Origin: Marinomonas rhizomae
GTDB taxonomy: Bacteria; Pseudomonadota; Gammaproteobacteria; Pseudomonadales; Marinomonadaceae
Assembly: GCF_003315485.1 (NCBI RefSeq)
Contig: NZ_QNSE01000013.1
Location: forward strand, 62,001 to 126,000
Direction of reading: 5' to 3'
DNA: 64,000 nucleotides
The notes beneath the pieces were generated by a model that saw only the letters and a list, made by a program, of their open reading frames with translations, had not been told where the DNA came from and searched no databases. The stretch's first letter is position 1; each line of letters opens with the position of its first letter. This document shows, piece by piece, positions 44,832 through 54,340 of this stretch. The translations under genes and the position numbers were made by a program.

Positions 44832-45167
44832 ATGAACCCGTGTCGTTTTTACAAATGCTTAGCAGATGATATTCGTCTCAAGTCTCTCATGTTGATATCT
44901 CAAGCTGGTGAAGCTTGCGTGTGCGACTTAATGGCAGCTCTTGAATTAGACCAACCCAAGGTATCACGACATCTAGCCGAGCTGAGAAAGTGCGGCATTT
45001 TACAAGACGAACGTCGTGGGAAATGGGTCTTTTATCACATACATCCAACATTGCCGAACTGGGCTAAAGAAGTGATTTTAGACACAGCAAAACACAATAA
45101 AGACTATTATCAAGCAGCATTAACTCGGCTAAAGTCCTGCCAATCATCAACCAATAATTGTTGCTAA
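44832..45167 (+). CDS. arsR: Arsenic-responsive repressor ArsR
   Basis: About 111 residues, SmtB/ArsR winged HTH. The arsenite-binding motif CVCDL is in the recognition helix (EACVCDLMAALELDQPKVSR), as in E. coli ArsR; a C-terminal Cys pair (NNCC) could add ligands. The ATG at 44832 is chosen because GGAG precedes it by 7 nt; an in-frame upstream start lies in the operator. It represses the arsHBC genes until As(III) binds. Confidence 0.92.
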   Translation: MNPCRFYKCLADDIRLKSLMLISQAGEACVCDLMAALELDQPKVSRHLAELRKCGILQDERRGKWVFYHIHPTLPNWAKEVILDTAKHNKDYYQAALTRLKSCQSSTNNCC

Positions 45168-45251
45168 AGACGATCCACCAGCCAGATCTATCAATCGAAT
45201 CAGAGCGATGATTGTCTTAGAGAATAACCTTACAGCCGTAGGAATGAATCA

Positions 45252-45971
45252 ATGAGTACTGATAACAACAGCTTACCCAACATAAACCAAGAGAAATTTC
45301 ACACCCCTAATATCGAGCAATTTTCAATTGCCTCAAGCCAGCAAAAACCGCGCATTTTATTACTTTATGGCTCTTTAAGAGAACGCTCTTACAGTCGCTT
45401 AGTAATAGAAGAGTCAGCTCGTTTACTGGTAGCTCTTGGCGCAGAGGTGCGCATTTTTAATCCTCAAGGCTTACCACAACCAGATAACGCAGAAGACAAT
45501 CACCCAAAAGTAAAAGAACTACGCGATTTAATGATGTGGTCAGAGGGACAAGTTTGGTGCTCTCCTGAGCGTCATGGTGCAATGACCAGCATCCTAAAAA
45601 GCCAAATTGATTGGGTGCCGTTAAGCATAGGCAGTGTTCGACCAACACAAGGTAAGACGCTCGCAGTAATGCAGGTTAGTGGCGGCTCCCAATCGTTTAA
45701 CGCTGTTAACCAAATGCGTATCCTAGGTCGCTGGATGCGTATGTTCACCATTCCCAATCAGTCCTCTGTCGCCAAAGCTTTTTTGGAGTTTGAAGAGGAT
45801 GGCCGCATGAAACCATCAGCATATTACAACCGCATTGTTGATGTGGTGGAAGAGTTAATGAAGTTCACCTTATTGCTACGTGATAACAAAGACGTCCTCG
45901 TTGACCGTTATTCTGAGCGAGTTGAACATGCCGAGCAGCTCAGCCAACGAGTAAATCAAAAATCACTCTAA
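45252..45971 (+). CDS. arsH: ArsH NADPH-dependent FMN reductase
   Basis: A 239-residue flavodoxin-like protein with the FMN phosphate loop [10 protein letters not shown] and the ArsH-specific [19 protein letters not shown] block. ArsH oxidises trivalent methyl- and aryl-arsenicals to the pentavalent form and can reduce quinones. It lies 84 nt after arsR and 24 nt before acr3, in one operon. Confidence 0.93.
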   Translation: MSTDNNSLPNINQEKFHTPNIEQFSIASSQQKPRILLLYGSLRERSYSRLVIEESARLLVALGAEVRIFNPQGLPQPDNAEDNHPKVKELRDLMMWSEGQVWCSPERHGAMTSILKSQIDWVPLSIGSVRPTQGKTLAVMQVSGGSQSFNAVNQMRILGRWMRMFTIPNQSSVAKAFLEFEEDGRMKPSAYYNRIVDVVEELMKFTLLLRDNKDVLVDRYSERVEHAEQLSQRVNQKSL

Positions 45972-45995
45972 CAGCATAAGAAACGGAGGTTATAA

Positions 45996-47012
45996 ATGGG
46001 ATTATTTGAACGTTATCTCACTATTTGGGTTGGGTTAGCTATTTTAGCAGGCATCATTGCAGGTAGTTCAATACCCGATATTTTTGCTGTCGTTGCGAGT
46101 TTAGAATACGCACATGTTAACTTCGTTATGGCGGTATTAATTTGGCTGATGATTTACCCAATGATGGTACAGATTGATTTCTCCTCCATCAAAGATGTAG
46201 GTAAAAACCCTAAGGGGCTTGCACTAACACTCGTTATTAATTGGTTAGTTAAACCCTTTACAATGGCATTTTTAGGCTGGTTATTTTTCAAAATACTCTT
46301 CGCGCCATGGGTCGACCCACAAACCGCACAAGAATACATAGCAGGAATGATTTTACTGGGTGTAGCGCCTTGTACTGCCATGGTTTTTGTATGGAGCCAA
46401 CTAACAAAAGGCGACGCTAATTATACCTTAGTACAAGTATCCATTAACGATGTCATTATGATTTTTGCCTTTGCCCCTATTGCAGGCTTATTGCTAGGTG
46501 CAACAGATGTTCATGTGCCCTGGGATACATTACTCATCTCTGTTGTCTTATATGTCCTCGTGCCACTTATTGCCGGCGTCATAACACGTAAGTTATTGGA
46601 TAAAAATGACGACCACACAAAACTCAATAGCTTCTTAAGAAGCATGAAACCTTGGTCTATTATAGGGTTATTGGCTACCGTTGTACTGCTGTTCGGCTTC
46701 CAGTCTGAAACCATACTATCAAAGCCACAAGCCATTATACTCATTGCTATTCCGCTATTAATCCAAACCTACGGCATTTTCTTCATCGCCTACTGGCTTG
46801 CGAAAAAATTCAAACTACCTCATACAGAGGCCGCCCCCGCCAGCATGATAGCGACATCTAACTTTTTCGAGCTGGCCGTAGCCGTCGCAATTTCATTATT
46901 TGGACTGCACTCTGGTGCCGCTTTAGCTACGGTCGTTGGAGTACTCGTAGAAGTCCCTGTCATGTTGTCATTAGTTTGGTTTGTGAATCGAACCCGCCAC
47001 TGGTTTGCTTAA
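45996..47012 (+). CDS. acr3: Arsenite efflux permease ACR3
   Basis: A 338-residue, 10-helix arsenite carrier of the BART superfamily. The conserved Cys of ACR3 sits in [15 protein letters not shown] and the essential Glu region in [21 protein letters not shown]. Ribosome site GGAGG. It is the Acr3 type, not the E. coli ArsB type, and works without an ATPase here (no arsA). Confidence 0.95.
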   Translation: MGLFERYLTIWVGLAILAGIIAGSSIPDIFAVVASLEYAHVNFVMAVLIWLMIYPMMVQIDFSSIKDVGKNPKGLALTLVINWLVKPFTMAFLGWLFFKILFAPWVDPQTAQEYIAGMILLGVAPCTAMVFVWSQLTKGDANYTLVQVSINDVIMIFAFAPIAGLLLGATDVHVPWDTLLISVVLYVLVPLIAGVITRKLLDKNDDHTKLNSFLRSMKPWSIIGLLATVVLLFGFQSETILSKPQAIILIAIPLLIQTYGIFFIAYWLAKKFKLPHTEAAPASMIATSNFFELAVAVAISLFGLHSGAALATVVGVLVEVPVMLSLVWFVNRTRHWFA

Positions 47013-47035
47013 AAACATTTAAAGGGAAAAATATT

Positions 47036-47455
47036 ATGATTGTTATCCACCATAACCCAGAATGCGGCACATCTCGTAACGTGTTAAAAATAATTCAAGA
47101 TGCTGGTTATAACCCAACCGTCATCGAATACGTAAAAGAAGGCTGGAGCAAAGCACAGTTATTAGGCTTATTTGCTGCCGCAGATTTGACGCCCAGAATG
47201 GCACTACGAACCACAAAGTCGCCGGCAGAAGAGCTTGGATTACTTGATGATACAGTAACAGATGACGTCCTTTTAGACGCAATGCTCAAGCACCCCATCT
47301 TAGTGAATCGCCCCATAGTTTGCTCACCAAACGGCGTCAAACTCTGTAGACCAAGTGAACAGGTACTCGATTTACTCGATCAATGGCCAAAAGGTCCCTA
47401 TTACAAAGAAGACGGTGCATTGGTTATAGATGAACACGGAAATAGAGCTTTATAA
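47036..47455 (+). CDS. arsC: Glutaredoxin-linked arsenate reductase ArsC
   Basis: A 139-residue ArsC of the R773/Spx fold. Catalytic Cys10 in HHNPECGTSRN, the Arg in LVNRPIV and a second Arg in GVKLCRP are present. It reduces arsenate to arsenite for ACR3. The ATG at 47036 follows an AAAGGGAA ribosome site; earlier in-frame starts are inside acr3. Last gene of the ars operon. Confidence 0.95.
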   Translation: MIVIHHNPECGTSRNVLKIIQDAGYNPTVIEYVKEGWSKAQLLGLFAAADLTPRMALRTTKSPAEELGLLDDTVTDDVLLDAMLKHPILVNRPIVCSPNGVKLCRPSEQVLDLLDQWPKGPYYKEDGALVIDEHGNRAL

Positions 47456-47456
47456 A

Positions 47457-47489
47457 TAAAAAAAACCGGAGGAAGATTTCTTCCTCCGG
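47457..47489 (-). terminator. Terminator of quiC
   Basis: Minus strand: CCGGAGGAAG / CTTCCTCCGG (10 bp, 4-nt loop), followed by eight T. It lies just past the arsC stop, 60 nt after the quiC stop. Confidence 0.9.
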
Positions 47490-47548
47490 CATAATTTCCT
47501 CACAAAAGGATACGCCTAAAATACATCATTCCCCGCAATGACAATGAT

Positions 47549-49402
47549 TTATTTTTTCTCTTGGCGCGCCTGTGAGGCAAGACGGACAAATGCATTCGCT
47601 TCACCATATCGACTGTAATCACCCACACGCTGTACCACTTCAAAAAAGACCCCATGCACTTCTTCTGTGTAAAAGTGGAAGAATTCACCTTCATCGTTTT
47701 GGTCATACATGATGTTATGTGACTGTAATTTTCTAATTATCTCTGAAGACAAGCCAAAACGTGCTTCAATATCACGATAGTAATTTTGTGGAATTGGCAG
47801 CTGCTTCTCACTATCAATGTTTTTAGCAGCAGCAAAAATATCATCACAAGCAAAAGCAATTTGGTGCACACCAGAGCCTTTGGACTTTTGAATAAAGCGC
47901 TGTGCCGAGGCATCACGAGCATTGGTCATATTCAACGGAATGCGTACGCGCTTATCTTTGCTTAATGCAGTACGGCTCACCACGAGCCCATGAATGTCCG
48001 GCAAGTCTTGGCTGGCATCGATATCGAAACCAAACAAAGATTTATAAAAGAAAGTCGCAGATAAAAAGTCGGTATTGGAAACCGTTTGACCAATATGGTC
48101 GAAACGCGTTAAGCCAACCCCCCTTTCACCTTGAATGCCTTGGCTCGGTTTAAAATCCACGTCAAAAAAACGTACCGCTGCATCAGCAGAAACCAAATAC
48201 ACCAGACTATCGCCAATGCCGCGCAATGCAGGGATATTTAATTCACCTGGGCCAGCTTGGTTTTCAAAACGTTCCACTCGATAACGCTCAGCAAGAGACA
48301 AAGTCGCCTTGACGTTTTCAGACGCAAACGCCATCGCACAAACGGATACGCCATGCTTTTGGAAATGCTCGTGAGCTTGGCTTTTCGGCTCACGGTTAAG
48401 AATCAAATTTATATTTCCCTGGCGCATCAAACTAACGTTTTTAGAACGATGCTTGTGGGTTTCATGAAAACCCAACTGGGCCAAGGTATTAGTTAACCTC
48501 TCTCCACTTTCACCTTCAATCGCAAACTCGATAAACTCAACATCACTGACTTGTGGCACGTCAATCGGCACCATTTTTTCTTCGCGCTTACTCACCGTTT
48601 GGTCATCAAGCCAAATCAATGACCGCATGCCATCAATGGCTTTTTCTAACGGAGAAGACGAACGGAATTCATCGTTGAAAATTTCATGGGACAAATAGTC
48701 ATCAAAGCCTTTGTTTTTCAAAACTTGTAAGAAATCGACGACAGGCATATCACCTTGCCCGGGGAAACAGCGAAAGTGTCGACTGTATTGCAACACGTCC
48801 ATTTGCAGACTGGGCGCATCGGCCACCTGCACTAACGCAATCTTATTCAAAGGAATATCATCACGCAAAACATCTAAGGTGTTGCCTCGGGAAAACATAT
48901 GAAAAGTATCCAAAATGATCCCCAAATTTGGATGATCAACACGTTTCACCAAGTCCCATGCTTCATGATAATCCGCAATATGCTGACCCCAAGCTAGGGC
49001 TTCATACCCCAACATTATGCCTTCTTTTTTTGCCATTTCAGCAAATGTAAATAAGTCCGCCGCGCAAACATCTCTGTCTGCAGAAGAGTAAGGCTGTACG
49101 TTACTACAAAACAACAAACGATTCGTTCCCAGCTCATGAGCAACATCCATCTTATGCTGCAACATCTTTGCCTTTTGCGAGCGCATCGGCTCAGGCATGC
49201 CCTCCATATCACGAAATGGTTGTAGGGCAATAATCTCCAAACCTAAGTCTTGCGCCATACGACGCACATCTTTTGGCGAACCATCGAACTGAGTTAAATC
49301 ATTTTCGAAGATTTCTACACCTTGAAAACCGGCTTTAGCGGCCGCTTCAAATTTTTCTCTCAGCGTGCCTGACAAGGTAACGGTTGCGAGTGCTGTTTTC
49401 AT
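47549..49402 (-). CDS. quiC: 3-dehydroshikimate dehydratase, QuiC1-type fusion with a 4-HPPD-like domain
   Basis: A 617-residue two-domain enzyme turning 3-dehydroshikimate into protocatechuate. The N-terminal half (1-270) is the TIM-barrel dehydratase, with metal ligands in GYEALAWGQH, IILDTFHMF, VQVADAPS and LSHEIFNDEF. The C-terminal half (about 290-617) is a VOC/4-hydroxyphenylpyruvate-dioxygenase-like pair (GLTRFDHIGQTV, GVHQIAFACDDIF, FHFYTEEVHGVFFEVVQR). This fusion is known from Pseudomonas QuiC1. It feeds ligAB 6 kb away. Divergent from a PcaQ-like LysR gene. Confidence 0.92.
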   Translation of the reverse strand: MKTALATVTLSGTLREKFEAAAKAGFQGVEIFENDLTQFDGSPKDVRRMAQDLGLEIIALQPFRDMEGMPEPMRSQKAKMLQHKMDVAHELGTNRLLFCSNVQPYSSADRDVCAADLFTFAEMAKKEGIMLGYEALAWGQHIADYHEAWDLVKRVDHPNLGIILDTFHMFSRGNTLDVLRDDIPLNKIALVQVADAPSLQMDVLQYSRHFRCFPGQGDMPVVDFLQVLKNKGFDDYLSHEIFNDEFRSSSPLEKAIDGMRSLIWLDDQTVSKREEKMVPIDVPQVSDVEFIEFAIEGESGERLTNTLAQLGFHETHKHRSKNVSLMRQGNINLILNREPKSQAHEHFQKHGVSVCAMAFASENVKATLSLAERYRVERFENQAGPGELNIPALRGIGDSLVYLVSADAAVRFFDVDFKPSQGIQGERGVGLTRFDHIGQTVSNTDFLSATFFYKSLFGFDIDASQDLPDIHGLVVSRTALSKDKRVRIPLNMTNARDASAQRFIQKSKGSGVHQIAFACDDIFAAAKNIDSEKQLPIPQNYYRDIEARFGLSSEIIRKLQSHNIMYDQNDEGEFFHFYTEEVHGVFFEVVQRVGDYSRYGEANAFVRLASQARQEKK

Positions 49403-49733
49403 TCTTGCGTCCTGACTGTCTATATTTCATAACGAAAACGATATATGAGAAACAAACCTGATTTTTGCTTCTATATTTACTAATATTGATGCTAGCACAA
49501 GATTTTTACCTTAAGAGCCACTTCAAGAATGAAATAAAGCACTAAAAATATATCGAAAAAGGAATACATAACCTCTTTTAAAAAGCACGTCATAGGAGTG
49601 TAATATAGGAAAATCATTCCCTTATTAGCGTTTGTAACAAACCTGATTCCTTAGTGTTTCTTACTTAGTGGCTGATTACCTAATAGCCAATTAGCAGCAA
49701 CTAAAACCATGCGTGTACGATGGGAGACTTCTT
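49403..49733. promoter_or_regulatory. quiC / LysR divergent control region with 13-bp repeat
   Basis: A 331-bp AT-rich gap. AACAAACCTGATT occurs twice in the same orientation (49451-49463, 49636-49648), 185 bp apart, one copy near each gene start. It may be a regulator-binding element. No frame of note is present. Confidence 0.5.
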
Positions 49734-50696
49734 ATGTTAGAAAACCGTATTAAATATCGCCACCTTCAATGCTTTTTAGAAGTTACTCGCCAAGGTAGTG
49801 TTGTGCGTGCTGCCGATGTACTCGCACTTACTCAGCCCGCCGTATCCAAAAAACTCAAAGAACTCGAAGATATTTTGGGCGTTAGATTATTAGAACGCAG
49901 CAAAAAAGGCGTTGAACTCACGCCATTCGGCAATGTCTTTCTGGAGCACGCCAGCACCAGTGTCGCCGCCCTTCGTGAAGGCACAGAACGAGTCTCCCAG
50001 GCACAGCAAAAAGGCATCAGTCGTATTAGTATTGGCGTATTGCCTACTGTCGCGACCAGTATTTTGCCAGAATCCGTGAAACGCTTTCGCATGGGGGGGA
50101 TTGATGTTCGTTTACATTTGGTTTCAGGGCCGAACGCACTTTTAATGAGTCAATTACGCGTTGGGGAATTAGATTTAGTTGTTGGGCGTTTAGGTGTTCC
50201 AGAAGCCATGTCAGGGTTGTCTTTCCAACATTTGTATTCTGAACAGGTCGCCTTTACCGTTCGGCCAAATCACCCATTGTTGGCAAAAGACAACTTCCAG
50301 ATCAGTGACATCACCAATTACACCGTACTCTACCCACCAAAAGGCTCTATTACGGCACCCTATGTTGATCGTTTTTTATTATCCCAAGGCGTAAGCACGC
50401 TTACAGACAGAATAGACACAGTGTCTGATTCATTTGGTAAGGAATTTATTCGTAACAACGATGCGGTATGGATCATTTCTCGCGGTGTCGTAGCACGGGA
50501 AATTTCAGATGGCGAGCTAGATGAATTACCCATTGATACGAAAGAAACATTGGGCGCAGTGGGCCTGACCACTCGAGCCGACTCTGTTCCTTCTATGGCA
50601 TTAAAGCTCTTTATGAATGCTATAAGAGAAACAGCTCAAACCTTAGATAGCTACTACAAACCCATAGAACACCATAAAGATGAATTAGCCATTTAA
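49734..50696 (+). CDS. LysR-family regulator, PcaQ-like
   Basis: About 320 residues. Its N-terminus (NRIKYRHLQCFLEVTRQGSV) and HTH (LALTQPAVSKKLKELEDILG) match the PcaQ/GbpR LysR branch, whose members regulate protocatechuate and related aromatic pathways. ATG 49734 follows GGGAG. It is divergent from quiC and precedes an AEC carrier after 34 nt. Likely inducers are shikimate-pathway acids or protocatechuate. Confidence 0.82.
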   Translation: MLENRIKYRHLQCFLEVTRQGSVVRAADVLALTQPAVSKKLKELEDILGVRLLERSKKGVELTPFGNVFLEHASTSVAALREGTERVSQAQQKGISRISIGVLPTVATSILPESVKRFRMGGIDVRLHLVSGPNALLMSQLRVGELDLVVGRLGVPEAMSGLSFQHLYSEQVAFTVRPNHPLLAKDNFQISDITNYTVLYPPKGSITAPYVDRFLLSQGVSTLTDRIDTVSDSFGKEFIRNNDAVWIISRGVVAREISDGELDELPIDTKETLGAVGLTTRADSVPSMALKLFMNAIRETAQTLDSYYKPIEHHKDELAI

Positions 50697-50730
50697 ACTG
50701 CTCTTTTAGTTACCAAAACAGGAACCCCAG

Positions 50731-51672
50731 ATGCTGACTATTGTTGCGATCACAACCCCGATTTTTATCATGATAATGTTGGGTTACTTTGCAGTTCGCA
50801 TCAAGCTGGTTCCCGGTGATACCATCGCAGGCATGGCAAAAATTGTCATGTATTTTACCCTTCCAGCCCTTATTTTCAGCACCTTGGCAAGAATGGAATT
50901 TGAGGACGTCATTGTCCCAACCTACCTTGCTACTTATGCAATAGGGTCCCTACTCACCCTATTGATTGGTCTATTTATTAGCTTAAAACTTATGAAGCGC
51001 TCTCTCATTGAGAGCACACTAAAAGGCGCAGGCATGGCCTGTTCAAATTCGGCATTCTTCGCATATCCAGTCATGTTACTCGCCTTCAGCAATCCTCCCA
51101 CGGCGGCGTTTGCCATGTCTCTTATTGTTGAAAACATCCTGGTTTTGCCTATCACCTTTGTAATCTTAGAAATCAGTTCGTCGAGAGGACAAGGCCTGAA
51201 ACCCACCCATATGCTCTACACTGTGATAAAAAGATTGCTCAAGAATCCACTTATTTTGGCCGTCACCGGTGGGGTATTAGCGTCTACATTTCACTTAGAA
51301 CTGCCCGCTGTGATTGATCGAGTATTGGTCATGTTATCCGGCGCTTCCGCTACACTCGCCCTCATTGTACTGGGTGGCTCCTTAGTTGGAACCAGTCTAA
51401 CAGGCAACACCAAAGACATTTGCTTTGTCACCACAGGTAAATTGGTACTGCATCCGTTAATGATTGCTGTTGTTGCACTCTTTATGCCAGAAATGGACCG
51501 CAATCTTTTGCTTGGGGGCATCTTGATTGCAGCCGTCCCCATGATGAGTATTTACCCGATTATTGGCAGCCAATATGGATTCCGCTCGCTTTGTGCAAGC
51601 ATATTATTGATTACCACATTAGCGTCATTCGTCACTCTCGCGGTGATTTTGTCTTTGATGGGCTTAAGTTAA
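50731..51672 (+). CDS. AEC-family carrier (auxin efflux carrier fold), copy 1
   Basis: A 313-residue, 8-10-helix membrane protein of the AEC family (MdcF-like): APIFIMIMLGYFAVRIKLVP at the start, NSAFFAYPVMLLAF mid-protein and TGKLVLHPLM later. AEC carriers move organic acids. In a quinate/shikimate-protocatechuate cluster it is probably the uptake route for one of these acids. It is paralogous to the gene at 52206. Converges on aroQ. Confidence 0.85.
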   Translation: MLTIVAITTPIFIMIMLGYFAVRIKLVPGDTIAGMAKIVMYFTLPALIFSTLARMEFEDVIVPTYLATYAIGSLLTLLIGLFISLKLMKRSLIESTLKGAGMACSNSAFFAYPVMLLAFSNPPTAAFAMSLIVENILVLPITFVILEISSSRGQGLKPTHMLYTVIKRLLKNPLILAVTGGVLASTFHLELPAVIDRVLVMLSGASATLALIVLGGSLVGTSLTGNTKDICFVTTGKLVLHPLMIAVVALFMPEMDRNLLLGGILIAAVPMMSIYPIIGSQYGFRSLCASILLITTLASFVTLAVILSLMGLS

Positions 51673-51695
51673 GAGCGACAAAAGCAATCGCACCG

Positions 51696-52148
51696 TTAAG
51701 CCTTGAGCTTATGCACCAAGCCCTGAATACCCAACACATATCCATGCACACCCATACCCACGACAATCCCTACTGCAGCCGGTGAAATATAAGAATGATG
51801 ACGGAAAGCTTCACGAGCATGTACGTTAGAGATGTGAACCTCAATCACGGGCACCTCGGCGCCTTTTATAGCATCGTGAAGCGCAACAGATGTGTGTGTA
51901 TAAGCACCTGGATTGAATACCACCCCCAAGACTTCGCCCGCTTTTATGCGCCGACCAGCTTCATGAATCAAATCAATTAAGACTCCTTCATGGTTAGATT
52001 GATGGCATTCCACCTCATGGCCTAATGATGTAGCGGCTTCGCGACACATTACCTCCACATCAGCCAGAGTTTCATAACCGTAAGTGGCCGGTTCGCGAGT
52101 GCCCAGTAAGTTTAAATTTGGGCCGTTTAATACCATAATGGTAGACAA
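51696..52148 (-). CDS. aroQ: Type II 3-dehydroquinate dehydratase AroQ
   Basis: Dehydrates 3-dehydroquinate to 3-dehydroshikimate. About 150 residues with [17 protein letters not shown], the catalytic Tyr in [23 protein letters not shown] and [17 protein letters not shown]. Start: TTG at 52148 gives a normal 8-nt spacing from AGGAG and the family start [11 protein letters not shown]; the ATG at 52154 is too close to the ribosome site. Between two AEC carriers and close to quiB, it is probably the catabolic quinate enzyme. Confidence 0.93.
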   Translation of the reverse strand: MSTIMVLNGPNLNLLGTREPATYGYETLADVEVMCREAATSLGHEVECHQSNHEGVLIDLIHEAGRRIKAGEVLGVVFNPGAYTHTSVALHDAIKGAEVPVIEVHISNVHAREAFRHHSYISPAAVGIVVGMGVHGYVLGIQGLVHKLKA

Positions 52149-52205
52149 AATCATCTCTCCTATAAATATCAGCGTAAATATTCAACTAATTACATTGCCA
52201 TTCTT

Positions 52206-53138
52206 TCACACAAAGAAGCGCAATAAGACACTCAAACTGAAGAATGACAACACAGTAGTAATTAATAAAGTACTAGCACAGAAACTGCGTGCCCCATATT
52301 CTCCACAAACAATGGGATAAGAGCTAAACATAGGAACCGAAGCGAAAATAAACACCGCAATTTTGAATTCGTTTGGCATAGTCGGTGTCAGCAGCAAAAG
52401 CAGCGTCACAACCAACGGAAATAACACCAATTTCCCCGCAGCCACCAGCAATATGGGGCTTAGTTGACCTTTAATCGATACACCAACCAAAGAGCCGCCA
52501 ATCACAATTAACGCGACAGACGAAGCCGCAGCAGCCAACAAATCAAATCCTTTACCCATAAAGCGTGGCAAGCTTAACTCAAAGATAGAAAATACCAGCC
52601 CTGCGACCAAAGCGATTAATAGAGGATTGGTCGAGATACGCTTTAAAACAACTCCAAATAGGCTTTTCCCATGACTCTCACTCTTTCCCCGCATGGTTTC
52701 GATAAAGATTAAACAAACTGGTAATAAAATAATATTTTCGACCATCAATGACATCACAAAGGCCTGCGTCAACGAATCATCAAAAACCTGCAATAGAATA
52801 GGGAAGCCAATAAACGCACTATTTGACATGGTTGCCCCCACGCCTCTCACGCCCGCATCCACCAAACCACTTTTCAGTAAGCGCCAGCTAATTACCACCG
52901 TAATAAAAAAGGCGGCTAAACCACTCGCGGCATACACAGCAAGATAATCAAAATACAAGACCTCCTTTAGCTCCATACTAGAGAGCTTCATAAAAATCAA
53001 AGCAGGTAAAGCAAGATACAATACAAAGCGACTTAATCCGGGGATGGCAGCTTGCGGCAGAAATGAGTATCGAACACTGAGAAAGCCTATCAATATCAAA
53101 AAAAATATTGGGGCTGTGATGTTAATTACGGCTTCCAT
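52206..53138 (-). CDS. AEC-family carrier, copy 2
   Basis: About 310 residues, paralogous to the 50731 gene (APIFFLILIGFLSVRYSFLP, NSAFIGFPILLQVF, AAGKLVLFPLV). Probably organic-acid transport. The ATG at 53138 is preferred over a TTG at 53162; GAGG lies about 10 nt upstream. It is transcribed toward aroQ, 57 nt away, and may form an operon with it. Confidence 0.85.
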   Translation of the reverse strand: MEAVINITAPIFFLILIGFLSVRYSFLPQAAIPGLSRFVLYLALPALIFMKLSSMELKEVLYFDYLAVYAASGLAAFFITVVISWRLLKSGLVDAGVRGVGATMSNSAFIGFPILLQVFDDSLTQAFVMSLMVENIILLPVCLIFIETMRGKSESHGKSLFGVVLKRISTNPLLIALVAGLVFSIFELSLPRFMGKGFDLLAAAASSVALIVIGGSLVGVSIKGQLSPILLVAAGKLVLFPLVVTLLLLLTPTMPNEFKIAVFIFASVPMFSSYPIVCGEYGARSFCASTLLITTVLSFFSLSVLLRFFV

Positions 53139-53212
53139 GTCACCATGTCCTCGTAGTTGCACTGTTCAGGTTTGTTTATGCGATCTATCTGTTTTTATTA
53201 GGATCAAAACTA

Positions 53213-53236
53213 AAAGACGCCATCAGGCGTCTTTCG
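53213..53236 (-). terminator. Terminator of the quinate/shikimate dehydrogenase gene
   Basis: Minus strand: AAAGACGCC, 4-nt loop, GGCGTCTTTT, then AGTTTTG, 40 nt after the stop. Confidence 0.7.
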
Positions 53237-53276
53237 TATTACTCATTCTATGAATTTATTCGCTTAGCAACAATCT

Positions 53277-54149
53277 CTAGATCAACGAACTTACTACCTC
53301 GTATTTTTCACAAAACTGATCCCAAACTGGCTTTACATCCGTGACGCTCTGACCAGTAAAAATTTCAAAGGCATCAATACCTTGATAAAAAAACAAATCA
53401 AAACCGGATACAATTTTCAGGCCCTTTTTTTTAGCCTCTATTAAAAATTCAGTATCCATTGGAGTATAGACCGCATCAAAGGCCCATTTTTGTCTTTGAA
53501 TTAGCTCTGCAGCCAATGGCATACCAGGGCTTTTCAAGTGACCAACTGGTGTACAATTAACCAAACCATCAGCGTCTTCTGCGGCTGCCGCTATGTCTTC
53601 TTTCGCAACAACACGCGCTTTATAACCCGCTTCATTAATAGCATCGACTAAAGATTGTGCGCTGTGTTCGCTTAAATCGGTGACCAACACTTCTGTTGCT
53701 CCCACTTCAAACAAAGCAAAGCCAATCGCACGCCCTACTCCACCAGCGCCAATTACCAATACTTTACCTGCTGCAGGCACGTCTCCAGCAAGGGAATGCC
53801 CCATTCGACTTTTATAGCCACGAATAAAGCCAGTGTAATCTGTATTAAAAGCACACACTTTTCCGTCTTTTAGTAATAAGGTATTACTCGCGCCGACTTT
53901 TTTAACCGCGTCGTTTACTTCATCCGCACTATCGATAGCAATTTGCTTATAAGGGAAGGTCACATTAGTGCCAACGAAACCCAAGGCGCGAATTTCAGCA
54001 AGCTTGGTATTAAAAGACTCGGCCGTATCGTCTGCTGGCACTTGCAACTGATAATCCACTGGTAACTGATTCAGCTCACCTAACATGGCATGTAAAGAAG
54101 GAGAGCGGGAAGCCGAAATAGCCTGACCAATAAGACCCAGATTTAACAT
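53277..54149 (-). CDS. Quinate/shikimate dehydrogenase, NAD+-type (QuiB/QsuD-like)
   Basis: About 290 residues of the AroE fold. Substrate site SASRSPSLHAM, catalytic Lys in NVTFPYKQ, Asp in NTDYTGF, and nucleotide loop GAGGVG. Strand 2 of the Rossmann fold ends in VTDLSEHSAQ: an Asp there favours NAD+, whereas biosynthetic AroE has an Asn-Arg-Thr motif for NADP+. Together with aroQ and quiC this points to catabolic oxidation of quinate and shikimate. The ATG at 54149 follows GGAGG. Confidence 0.88.
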   Translation of the reverse strand: MLNLGLIGQAISASRSPSLHAMLGELNQLPVDYQLQVPADDTAESFNTKLAEIRALGFVGTNVTFPYKQIAIDSADEVNDAVKKVGASNTLLLKDGKVCAFNTDYTGFIRGYKSRMGHSLAGDVPAAGKVLVIGAGGVGRAIGFALFEVGATEVLVTDLSEHSAQSLVDAINEAGYKARVVAKEDIAAAAEDADGLVNCTPVGHLKSPGMPLAAELIQRQKWAFDAVYTPMDTEFLIEAKKKGLKIVSGFDLFFYQGIDAFEIFTGQSVTDVKPVWDQFCEKYEVVSSLI

Positions 54150-54211
54150 TGTAATTGCCTCCAATGTATTCCAAAAAAGAATGTCATAACAAAAATAATT
54201 GAGTGATAAAG

Positions 54212-54248
54212 AAAAAAAACGCTGCCTTTATCAGGAATAAAGGAAGCG
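54212..54248 (-). terminator. Terminator of ligAB
   Basis: Minus strand: CGCTTCCTTTAT, 5-nt loop, ATAAAGGCAGCG (one mismatch), then eight T. Confidence 0.88.
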
Positions 54249-54340
54249 TATACCAAAACTCGCGTTTTGTTGTATGACAATTTGACATGTATTTTGACTG
54301 AAAAAATTATATCAGTATGGCAATTCAATAAAGCCCAGTT

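Noticed and set aside
47902..48902. Plus-strand frames within quiC
   Set aside because: All lie opposite conserved VOC and TIM-barrel codons; shadow frames.
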